NCBI GenBank assembly: GCA_030549335.1 | Contig: CM060195.1 | Location: 13,793,501-13,857,500, forward strand | Reading direction: 5' to 3' | DNA from: Pontederia crassipes | Taxonomy: Eukaryota; Streptophyta; Magnoliopsida; Commelinales; Pontederiaceae | Length of the DNA stretch: 64,000 nt | In this document: positions 56,501 to 64,000 of the stretch, piece by piece | Numbering within the stretch: the stretch's first letter is position 1 | How the letters are laid out: each line of letters opens with the position of its first letter | Notes under the pieces: generated by a model | Told to the model about the DNA's origin: nothing | Databases searched by the model: none | What the model saw: only the letters and a program-made list of their open reading frames with translations | Translations under genes and position numbers: made by a program

Positions 56501-57201
56501 GGACATTTGCATATAGGAGGATGTCATTTGGATTGTGCAATGCCCATGCCACATTTCAGAGGTGTATGACGTCCATCTTTTCAGATTTTATTGAGGACAT
56601 TATGGAGGTGTTTATGGATGACTTTTCAGTTTATGGGGATTCCTTTGAAGCTTGTTTGGAAAATTTGACAAAAGTGCTACAAAGGTGCAGGGAATCAAAT
56701 CTAATTCTGAATTGGAAGAAATGTCATTTCATGGTCCAGGAAGGGGTTGTTCTAGGACACATTGTGTCTAATAAAGGAATTGAAATGGACAAGACAAAGA
56801 TTGAGGCAATTGAGAATTTGCCATCTCCAAAGAATGTCAAAGCAATTAGGAGTTTTTTGGGACATGCAGGCTTCTACAGGAGGTTTATTAAAAACTTTTC
56901 AATGATAACCAGACCCCTCACAAGGTTGCTGGCCAAAGATGTGGAATTCAATTTTGATGAAGATTGCTTAAAGGCTTTCAACCACTTGAAGGAAGCCCTC
57001 ACTTCAGCCCCCATAGTGCAGCCACCAGATTGGGCTTTCCCCTTTGAAATTATGTGTGATGCATCAGATCAGGCAGTAGGGGCAGTGTTGGGGCAAACCA
57101 AAGAGAAGAAGCACTATGTTATATGTTATGCTAGCAAGACATTGGATGAAGCCCAAGTCAACTATGCCACCACTGAAATTGGCTGTTGTGTTTGCCTTTG
57201 A
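53578..57201 (+). CDS. Gag-protease-RT-RNase H polyprotein, Athila type
   Basis: 1207 codons are open from the first Met after the 53509 stop. Gag domain at residues about 15-140 ([43 protein letters not shown]). Zinc knuckle [14 protein letters not shown] at about 226. Protease site [16 protein letters not shown] at about 567. Linker [21 protein letters not shown] at about 830-1060 with [20 protein letters not shown] and active site [10 protein letters not shown] near 1010. RNase H start [18 protein letters not shown] near 1155. Two conserved prolines of the RT motif are changed ([15 protein letters not shown]; the sister element has RRMPFGLCNAPATFQ), so RT may be weak. The frame ends early ([10 protein letters not shown]) because about 11 bases are lost near 57180. 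Confidence 0.9.
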   Translation: MNPALVTMIRQYQFSGLGNEDPASHLDNFKEICSTIHFNNTPMDAVYMRLFSFSLKDKAKTWYKTLKPEEMATWESIIQLFLAKFFRPSKTDNYRDQIVRFYQLDQENICDAWQRLQGLLRTCPHHGFEKWQLVNYFHKGLNYPSKVALDTAAGGIFASRNIDEAYQLIENMAKNHHFLTCDRTRRPSNENQVNNITVQIEEGLIKALENLNLSTNVGKSSNQESRCDVCGNQGHVTESCNLIMQQYEQSIDQVNAVGNYGVKPPSEFYTPENRNHPYFSYKANHYQGPPMQNSNWQPKILPRNQPPPYQHPQVQVQRPPFEQPPPTQPSQFSKIEEMLQQILKKKGNQEEAILKMNSRLHTIENQVAQQPSTSTRPPLFFPGQPEVNPKEQAKATQLRSGRLVEEQMQNLEANPAQESPNSMNVEGNSAKESSCPEPKEKGIEEAAVRNQKKSFQNEANGRIFDKVPFPQRLVKAKQDQQYGRFLEILKKLYINVPFVEAIQEMPSYAKFLKEILTKKRRIVECETIALTEEASAIIQNKLPPKLKDPGSFSIPCEIGNRKIQRVMCDLGASVSVIPLSLCMKLEVGDMKPTNMSLQLADRSIKYPHGIIEDISLKVRKFYIPVDFVVLDMDEDLNTPILLGRPFLATAGAVIDVKEGRLTFQICEDKIEFNLAQVISRPACQQDDFGDGQIDQIVEQASAIIPIEDPLQRHLMFDHLKELEDPEAAAYQSALNLSKSVENSGNQHQVQEVITTELQGTQANFSKLELKPLPNNLKYEFLGENSTFPVIINANLPKNQVEELLKKLRLYKEVIGYSIDDIKGINPSICMHRIPMEDSYKPSIEYQRRLNPIMKEVIKKEVLKLLNARIIYSISDSEWVSPVQVVPKKGGITVVKSDSNELIPTRTVTGWRMCIDFRKLNKATRKDHFPFPFIDQILERLARHSHFYYLDGYSGFLQIPIHPQDQHKTTFTCPYGTFAYRRMSFGLCNAHATFQRCMTSIFSDFIEDIMEVFMDDFSVYGDSFEACLENLTKVLQRCRESNLILNWKKCHFMVQEGVVLGHIVSNKGIEMDKTKIEAIENLPSPKNVKAIRSFLGHAGFYRRFIKNFSMITRPLTRLLAKDVEFNFDEDCLKAFNHLKEALTSAPIVQPPDWAFPFEIMCDASDQAVGAVLGQTKEKKHYVICYASKTLDEAQVNYATTEIGCCVCL

Positions 57202-57808
57202 TAAATTCAGATCTTATTTGATTGGATTCAAAGTAATTGTCTTCACTGATCACCAGGCAGTAAGGCACTTGATCAACAAGACGGAATCAAAACCAAGGCT
57301 CATAAGATGGATCCTATTGCTACAAGAATTTGATGTTGAAATCAGGGATAAAAGAGGGACAGAAAACTTAGTTGCTGACCACTTATCAAGGATGGAAGGA
57401 GTTCAGGATTCCAATGACTCACTCCCCATCAATGATTCCTTCCCTGATGACTTTTTAATGGCAATATCAGATGCCCCTACTCCTTGGTATGCTGATATTG
57501 TTAATTACTTGGCATGTGGGATTATTCCTTCTGACTTTTTCTATCAACAGAAGAAAAAGTTCTTCCATGACTTGAAGGATTTCTATTGGGATGACCCTCT
57601 TCTATTCAAAAAGTCCCCTGATGGCATTTTCAGGAGATGTGTACCAGAAGCTGAATTCCAATCAATTTTGTATAAATGCTACTCATCTCCATATGGTGGA
57701 CATGGATCCACTCAAAAGACTAATGCCAAGGTGCTACAATCTAGTTTCTATTGGCCTTCTTTGTTCAAAGATGCATATATGTATGTGAAGAGTTGTGATG
57801 AATGTTAA
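57173..57808 (+). pseudogene. RNase H (rest) and integrase zinc-binding domain
   Basis: The frame restored after the 57180 deletion starts [20 protein letters not shown], with [32 protein letters not shown] and [11 protein letters not shown]. It then has the HHCC region ending [20 protein letters not shown] and VKSCDEC. The next codon is TAA (57806-57808) where the family has CAA (Gln) before [12 protein letters not shown], a single transition. Confidence 0.85.
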
Positions 57809-58770
57809 AGAGCAGGGTCAATATCAAGGAGGAATGAAATGCCTCAGAATGGGATTTTAGAAGTGGAAATATTTGATGTTTGCGGCATTGACTACATGGG
57901 GCCTTTCCCTAGTTCATTTGGATACAAATTCATACTACTTGCTGTTGACTATGTATTCAAATGGATAGAGGCAATTCCAACTTCAGCTGCTGATTCCAGA
58001 GCTATATTCAAGCTTTTCAAGGAGATAATCTTCCCAAGATTTGGAATCCCAAGATAGTCATAAGTGATGGAGGCAGCCACTTCATTGAAAAATGTTTTGA
58101 GAACCTTCTAAATAAATATAGAGTTAAGCACAAGGTCTCAACAGCATATCATCCTCAAACAAATGGCCAAGCAGAAATTTCAAATAGTGAAATCAAGGCC
58201 ATATTGGAGAAAATAGTATCCTTGACAAGAAAAGATTGGAGTTTGAGGCTAAATGAGGCACTTTGGGCATATAGGACAGCCTATAAGACCCCTATAGGCA
58301 CTTCTCCTTACAAATTGGTTTATGTGAAGACATGTCATCTACCAATTGAGTTGAAGCATAAGGCATATTGGGCAGTAAAGGCACTCAATTTTGATATGCA
58401 AGCATGTGGACAAAAGAGGCTTCTCCAAATTGATGAGTTGGATGAGATTAGGCTAAATTCCTACCATAATTCAGAATTTTACAAGGAAAGGACCAAGAGA
58501 TGGCATGATAGTAGAATCCTGAAGAAAGAATTCAAGGTTGGAGACTTGGTATTGTTGTTTAATTCAAGGTTGAAACTATTTCCTGGAGAGTTGAAATCAA
58601 GGTGGAGTAGACCCTTCAAAGTCCACAAAGTTTATCCATATGGTGCTGTGGACCTTCTGAATGATAAAGATGATATATTTAAGGTCAATGGACAGAGGTT
58701 GAAGTTGTACAACCCCACAGCCATGAATTCAGCAAAAGAGGTGCTGAACTTGAAAGATTTGCCTACCTGA
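57809..58770 (+). pseudogene. Integrase catalytic core and C-terminal domain
   Basis: 57809-58057 reads [15 protein letters not shown] and [17 protein letters not shown] (first Asp). A one-base loss at about 58053 causes a stop. In the next frame ISDGGSHFIEKCF (second Asp) and NGQAEISNSEIKAIL (Glu) are intact, followed by LWAYRTAYKTPIGTSPYKLV. 58204-58770 is open through the C-terminal domain (VGDLVLLFNSRLKLFPGELK, NGQRLKLYNP). All three catalytic residues are present. Confidence 0.88.
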
Positions 58771-58817
58771 ATCCACTTGGAAAAATGTTCAGCCTAAGAC
58801 ACTAAAGCAGGGCACTT

Positions 58818-58835
58818 CTTGGGAGGTAACCCAAG
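58818..58835 (+). other. Post-pol hairpin, followed by acceptor-like site
   Basis: CTTGGGAGGTAACCCAAG can form a perfect 6-bp stem with a 6-nt loop. About 30 bp on, TTTTCTGTTTTGCAG (to 58865) looks like a splice acceptor, although no ORF3 follows. A decayed homologue is at 5110-5240 (minus). Confidence 0.55.
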
Positions 58836-59271
58836 TCATTTTACACTTAACTTTTCTGTTTTGCAGGAATAAAAAAGGGAGGAAATAGATCCATCACAAA
58901 TTGATAAGAAGGGAGTACCCTTACCCTAATTTTTCATTTTCCTCATTGAAATCCCAATGATAACTGATATAATCTTTTCTCTCATGATGAAATCATCATA
59001 CTATTATCTGAATTACCATTCATATCAGCTATCCAAATCCTCCATTGCTGAATTCCAGTGAATTCCAATGCATTTCAGTGCATTACTAAATCCTGCATCC
59101 CGAAAATCTGATATTTACAGACTTTATTGATATCCTTTGTTTCTCTACAGGATTAGTTGCAACTCATGAAAAGTGGATCACCCAAAGCCTCTGGTTCAGA
59201 TGCCAAAAGGATTCAAGTACCCAATTCCATGAATTTGATACCCTCCCATCCCTCTCCCTTGCCTTTACTTT

Positions 59272-59310
59272 CAACACTAGGGACAGTGTTGAGAATAAGC
59301 TTGGGAGAGA
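59272..59310 (+). other. Internal hairpin plus PPT
   Basis: CAACACTAGGGACAGTGTTG (7-bp stem, 6-nt loop), then AATAAGCTTGGGAGAG. It lies about 1 kb upstream of the true PPT. Here it follows non-coding sequence because ORF3 is absent. Confidence 0.65.
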
Positions 59311-59706
59311 AAATTTGGTGCTTTTCTAACCTTTACACCATGTTTTCAATCTATTTTAATGTTTATATCATCAATTACCACCAGGTTATCATTATTTGAA
59401 CAAATTATCACTCGATTATCACTAGTTATCACTATTCGAGTCCAATGCAAGTCTTGCCTTTATTGTGAATCTAAAATGGGTAGAATACTTCATTATGACA
59501 ATTGGTACACTCCAATACCAAGTGGCCAACTTGGCCATTAGTCTTGTTGCTTTAATTGGCTATTCAATTCAGATGCATTTGAATCAACTTTCAGCTGAAA
59601 ATTTTCCTTTTTGTGGGTCACATTAGCTGATACTGATGGATTGAATTAGTAATATCAGATGTCTAGAAGGGAGTCAAGGCTCTTGATCCATGTTAAATAG
59701 GAAAAC

Positions 59707-59907
59707 TTGACTTTTTGGATAAAGGGATCTAAACTATACTTGAGTGTGAACTATTACTCACTTCATGAGCAGGATAGAAAAATGAGAAAAAGGAAAAGTA
59801 AAAAGTTGCATGCATGCATAGAAAAACTTCTAAAGGAATCTCTCTTCAATGCAAAAAGAAAGAGAAAAAATTTAGGAGAGCAAAACTTCCAAAGGAATCT
59901 CTCCTAA
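59707..59907 (+). other. Conserved 3' block or small ORF (66 codons)
   Basis: MTFWIKGSKLYLSVNYYSLH and then a Lys/Arg-rich tail. It is the counterpart of 2880-3074 (minus). Only the N-terminal 25 or so codons are alike, so coding status is unproven. Confidence 0.4.
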
Positions 59908-60270
59908 AGAAAGCTTGAATAAAAATCAGGTGCTAAACCTATTTATTTGCATTTCATTAATAAAGGTCAGGTATTAAACCTGTTTAAGCAATGAAAATCT
60001 ATTCATGAAGGGATTTGTAGTTCAACCTTGTAGTAAAGTTGACAATTCCTAAAATTCAAACATGTTATTGCTAATACTTCTTTCATCGCTTAAATTTACT
60101 TTAGCCTCTGTGATTCCCTAGCTAGAAATTGAGTTTTTGGAGAGAATAAAGTGTTGGCAAAGTGGGAAACCCATTGGATTCAATTCAGCTGACCTTTGCT
60201 TCATTTGTAGACTTGTAATTCAAATTGGTCCTTAATTTCTGAATGTTTTGCTTGAGGACAAACAAAAAGC

Positions 60271-60286
60271 TAAGCTTGGGGGAGTT
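60271..60286 (+). other. Polypurine tract of the Athila-type element
   Basis: TAAGCTTGGGGGAGTT directly precedes the 3' LTR (60287). Confidence 0.85.
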
Positions 60287-63044
60287 TGATCACTAGCTGA
60301 TCACTATATGTTTTTATCCCATTTTAGATGCATTTCATTCATATCGAGCCCCACTTTTGCCTATCTTTTGGCCAATTATGCTTGGAATGCATGGATTGTG
60401 ATAACTAGTTGATCTTGCTCATTTCATACTTAATTCCATGTGCATAGAGGTTCTGAAATGTTAAAATCCATAAATAATTCAATTCTATGCCAATTTATCA
60501 GTTTTAGGACAAGTTATCACTCCAATAGGCCAAGTTACATTAATTTGAGTGAACTAATTTTCAATGATTTTCTTGCCCTAAATCCATTACTATCATGAAT
60601 GAATCATATTTGGATGGTCATATCTCAACTTGTGCAAAGTTTTAAGTCCATTTGAACAAGTTATCATTTTTCCTTTACCAAGTTATCGTTAAAGGGCAAA
60701 ACTATTATTTCGATATGCAAAACTATCAATTCTGCACAAAGGCCTTAGGCAATCATTGTATTATTGTCCTAACTCATTGCTGTTCAAATTTGATCACATT
60801 TGGATAACCACAACAAAAGTTATGACAAGTTATCATTTTTAAGGCAATTTAAGTTATCGTTTTGGCACCCAAGTTATCATTCCTATGAAATCTTATTCAT
60901 ATTTAATTTCTGACTTCACTCACTTGCCACCCTAATCCATTTGATGCCTTCAATGCTCTGAACCATCCATATTTGATCATTTTCCAAGATTTATGCAAAG
61001 TTATCATTCGGGGCATTGATAAGTTATCATTTCAACCTTGATTTGCAATTCTGCATAACACTTAATCATACTTGGTGTTTGAGCTGATCATAGTGGTCTC
61101 CTTTATCCTTATTTGTTCATTTTCTATTTGAGGACTTTGATGCTTGATGTTCTATCACTTCTAGCAGGAAAAAATAAGTTGCAAAAGTTTGGAAAAAGGT
61201 GGGGGGACACTCCAAAAAGCTATTGATTTCTGCAACTGGAATGTCAGGACTGGAGAGGTGGCTCACATCAGAGGCTAAGGGACATCTAGATGCTGATCTA
61301 AGGGTGATTAAAGGCTATATATAAATTGAAGAAACCCTGGATCAAGGGGGGAGGGCTGGCCATTGCAGGGTTTGGAGCAAGAGGAAGCAAGGGTTTAGAG
61401 GAAGCTCTGCTGCTGTGCTGCTGCTGCTTCCTGTCGACCAGCATCCAAGATTATTTATTTCTGTTCTCCAGTCTATTTTGTTTCAAACTTTGTAATTATG
61501 AGGAGCTAAACTTCATGTCTCCTAGGATAGGGTAGTAATCTATCATATGTTGTGGATGAATTAGGAACAAGCCTGATTTCATTTGATCTAGCCCTTATTC
61601 AGAAATGAATTAGGAATCAATGCCAAGTTACTGAATTTCATTTTGATTGAAAATTTGATTTTTGATTTCCTGATTTTCTGAACTTCCTGAATCTGATTTT
61701 CTGATTTCCTTGAATCTGTTTGTCAATTGGGATTTGATTAATTGAGCAACTGAGAGGTTGATATTGGTCCAAGTCTTGTTCAGAAATGAATCAAGATACT
61801 TTGGCATTTTATGATTCAAACCTGTCCTCCAATTTTGAATTCTGAAATTATATTCCTGAAATCTATTTTCTAAAATTTATTGAAATCTGATTTGCTAACT
61901 GAGTCTCCAATTTCATTCAATCACTGAAAGATGAACCCTAAGGATTTCTTATTGTCCAGAGATTGATCAATAAGCACTTAGCAAATCCAGAATTCCCATG
62001 AGAAGCATTGCTGATTTCCTTCCTGTTTTTCCAATCTGATTTCTGAAATTATTTTCCTGAATTCTGATTTTTGATTTCTTTGGAATCTGATTGCCATTGT
62101 TAAGCCCTACTTAATCCACCATTGAGAGATGGTTTTTAGGCATTCCTTGAGATTCAGAGATGAGCCAAGGAGCAATGACAATTTCTGATTTCCCATACTT
62201 GTATTAGATGCTGATTTCTATCCAATTCATTAATGGAAATGTGGATTTCATTTGAATTTACTGCTGAGAAGCTAATTTTAAATCCTCTTGTAGTTTAGAG
62301 ATAAACCAAGGAGCATTTGCATTAATATTGGATTGATTTCATCCCTGTTTAGTTGATTGAAGCATTCCTTTCATTTTCAAGGTGCAATCTAGAAGTTATC
62401 ATTTTAGATTTTATTGAAATTGCCAAAAATCAGCAAGTGCATTGAGTTGAACCCAATGATAACTTGATTTTCAGTGAGGATTCTTTTCTAATTCAACTTG
62501 GCGAACAATCATATGATAATGTATTATTTAGTTCTGGTCTAATTGAGCTGTGAAAATAGCCATTTTAAAGGTTGGATTGGATTTGACTAAAAAAATGATA
62601 ACTTGTTCCATTCCATCCATAATTAAGTTAGATGAACCCGAACTCCTAGGAGAACCTTTCTCATTGACAGTTAAACATTTTTAGCTTATAATCTAGCATT
62701 TATAATTCAGTTTTGACAGATTTCCAAAATCCCAAAAATAGTTATCATTCTGCACAATTAAAAATCTATTTTTTTCAATTCCTTTAGTTTCCTATTTTTA
62801 GCCACTAAAGTAGAACTAGTCTAGATTATTTTAGGGAGTCTTAGGCATCAAATCTTTGTGGATAGAACTAGTCTAGATTATTTTAGGGAGTCTTAGGCAT
62901 CAAATCTTTGTGGATACGATAACCTGAGTCTACTACAACTTACCTGTGCACTTGCAGTTAGTGAGTTGGGAGACCAAAAATTGAAAAATTGCACTTTTAC
63001 ATAAAATTCAGCAAGTTTTCACTACACCTACAATTTCACTATCA
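60287..63044 (+). repeat. 3' LTR of the Athila-type element
   Basis: 2758 bp. Relative to the 5' LTR it has lost about 105 bp (equivalent of 51650-51757) and gained a 52-bp tandem duplication (62813-62864 and 62865-62916, GAACTAGTCTAGATTATT onward). Otherwise it is very similar to the 5' LTR. Confidence 0.92.
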
Positions 63045-63049
63045 TCGAC

Positions 63050-63745
63050 CGATCGTAATGATCCAACCTTTCCGTTGACAGGCAGATCGGTCGACCGCCA
63101 TGGTGAGCCGGTCGACCGATATCTAAGTACTTATATATGTTCTGTACGCAAACCGGTCGACCGTTTAATAGAATCGTTCGACCGGTCCCTGTGATAAAAC
63201 AGGGCCGTCGGATTTCTCCATTGATTTCAGCGGTCTTCCGACCGTCAATTGACGCCGACATAAATACGAAACTTGTAGGAATTTACATCACGATCAATAT
63301 GAACCTACTTTATGCATCACATGATCATTAATTCATCGTCTATAGGACTTTAACGCTAAGGTACCTCTAACTTGTCGGAATTTGGGTTCGTCGTTCGCTA
63401 TTCGTCCGCCGATGGTCACCGGTCATCCTTGGCCGGTGTAGGCAGGTGCGCTCGGACCTCTCGCACATTAGGGAAGGGTTGCTAGCGTTAAAGGGTCGTC
63501 GGTGAGAGGTCAATTCGTGCTTGCTCTACTTCGGCGTCGCACGTCATCGTTCGCTGGTGCGAAGGAAGACGAAGATGGAGAGGGTGGTGGTGGTCGGGGG
63601 TTCCAAGGGCGAAAAGGGGCGGCCTTCCTCCCCCTTTTATACACCTCGGCCGACCCTTGGTCAGACGGAGGCGAACGGTCAGCCACCTCCCCTGCCGATT
63701 GTTCGTTTCATATTTCTTTTTTTTGTATAATTACGAAGCATCACA
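63050..63745 (-). repeat. Tekay 5' LTR, distal part (right border uncertain)
   Basis: The CGGTCGACCG-rich sequence resumes right after the target duplication (CGATCGTAATGATCC, ACCGGTCGACCG), continuing 50140-50370. Toward 63640 the minus strand has GTGTATAAAAGGGGG, a TATA-like site. The border at 63745 rests on CATCACA followed by TATTG, one base off the left flank GATTG. The LTR could instead extend past the window. Confidence 0.55.
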
Positions 63746-64000
63746 TATTGACCTCGGGGAACCTTCATGGACTGTCAATGCGGAAAATGAACAAAAAGAA
63801 GAGGGCCGAATAACAAAGAACTCACACAGAGATAAGTGGATTGTTGGATTAACTTTTGAATCAATTTTAACAATAGACTTGCATGATGTTATGGTACAAT
63901 TAGGATCCTATCATCGTCTCCTATTATTCATCATTCGCGCTATGTAATTATTTTATTCCAAAGAGGTTTATTCCAACTAAATTACATAAAAATCGAGCAA
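63746..64000. other. Unassigned right end
   Basis: I see nothing recognisable here. It may be flanking DNA or the remainder of the Tekay LTR. Confidence 0.4.

Larger units (their letters stand above)
50371..63044 (+). mobile_element. Athila-type Ty3/gypsy element, 12.67 kb, nearly coding-complete
   Basis: It has LTRs of about 2.8 kb (50371-53168 and 60287-63044), a PBS-like site (53175-53192), a PPT (60271-60286) and a perfect target duplication TCGAC (50366-50370 and 63045-63049). Gag-Pol runs 53344-58770 with about four disabling changes. There is no ORF3; the 1.5 kb between pol and the 3' LTR is non-coding. The LTRs are closely similar, so the insertion is recent relative to the 907-8045 relative. 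It sits in the right LTR of the Tekay element, in opposite orientation. Confidence 0.93.
29735..63745 (-). mobile_element. Tekay/Del-type Ty3/gypsy element, split by two nested elements
   Basis: This is a minus-strand element. The right LTR starts at 48823 next to a methionyl-tRNA-type PBS (48807-48819). The internal region (45812-48822) holds a pre-gag ORF, gag, protease and the first half of RT. The left LTR copy runs 29735-30568, is split by the element at 30569-44923, and resumes at 44929-45690. The right copy runs 48823-50370, is split by the element at 50371-63044, and resumes at 63050. RNase H, integrase and chromodomain are missing: RT joins directly to a foreign LTR fragment at about 45811. 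The right border is uncertain. 63745 (ending CATCACA, then TATTG compared with GATTG at the left border) is my best candidate, but the LTR could extend beyond the window. Confidence 0.78.

Noticed and set aside
63502..63947. Overlapping plus frames of 69-103 codons near the right end.
   Set aside because: No domain or motif. They lie in the GC-rich LTR part of the Tekay element and extend across its probable border.

Overview
The window looks like gene-poor, repeat-rich nuclear DNA of a flowering plant. It is AT-rich. Almost everything recognisable is a plant transposable element: Ty3/gypsy Athila/Tat-type and Tekay/Del-type LTR retrotransposons, a probable Ty1/copia solo LTR, a Mutator-like (MULE) transposon, CACTA remnants, a LINE/SINE 3' end and a LINE RNase H remnant. 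I found no host housekeeping gene, rRNA, tRNA or prokaryotic feature. The species cannot be named from this sequence.

Layout. (A) 1-901 is anonymous. (B) 902-8050 is a minus-strand Athila/Tat-related element with both LTRs, PBS, PPT and a perfect 5-bp target duplication (GGTAA). Its gag-pol is replaced by one open reading frame, and a solo LTR (3504-4722) sits inside it. (C) 9780-14551 is a 5'-truncated plus-strand Tat-like element with a decayed third ORF and a 3' LTR. (D) 15430-23330 is a minus-strand Tat-like remnant (gag N-terminus, ORF3, no pol). It is interrupted by a short LINE/SINE 3' end with an 18-bp duplication and by a complete MULE (16380-21744, 9-bp duplication). The MULE carries a decayed transposase, a captured GRF-type zinc-finger fragment and a MITE. 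(E) 24100-27060 holds a LINE RNase H remnant and CACTA transposase remnants. (F) From 29735 to about 63.7 kb lies one minus-strand Tekay/Del-type element (pre-gag ORF, gag, protease, truncated RT). Its left LTR was split by a 14.4-kb minus-strand Athila/Tat element (30569-44923) and its right LTR by a 12.7-kb plus-strand Athila-type element (50371-63044).

How the parts work together. The 30569-44923 element has low LTR divergence and an uninterrupted 558-codon ORF3, but a gag-pol broken by many frameshifts and stops. The 50371-63044 element is nearly coding-complete, with only about four breaks. Elements B and D lost pol but kept LTRs, PBS, PPT-type signals or accessory ORFs, so they would have depended on proteins supplied in trans.

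The most unusual signal is not a gene. Several unrelated LTR families here each carry their own short motif repeated many times in the U3 just upstream of the TATA box and/or in non-coding internal DNA: CGGCCGTAA, CGGTCGACCG, CCCGGGCCGAGTT and AAGTTATCATT. The first three have palindromic cores. Other points for follow-up are a pre-gag ORF with a degenerate zinc knuckle, a 145-nt non-coding block shared between two elements, a conserved hairpin plus second polypurine tract, and two Tekay LTRs broken by the same insertion at the same position.
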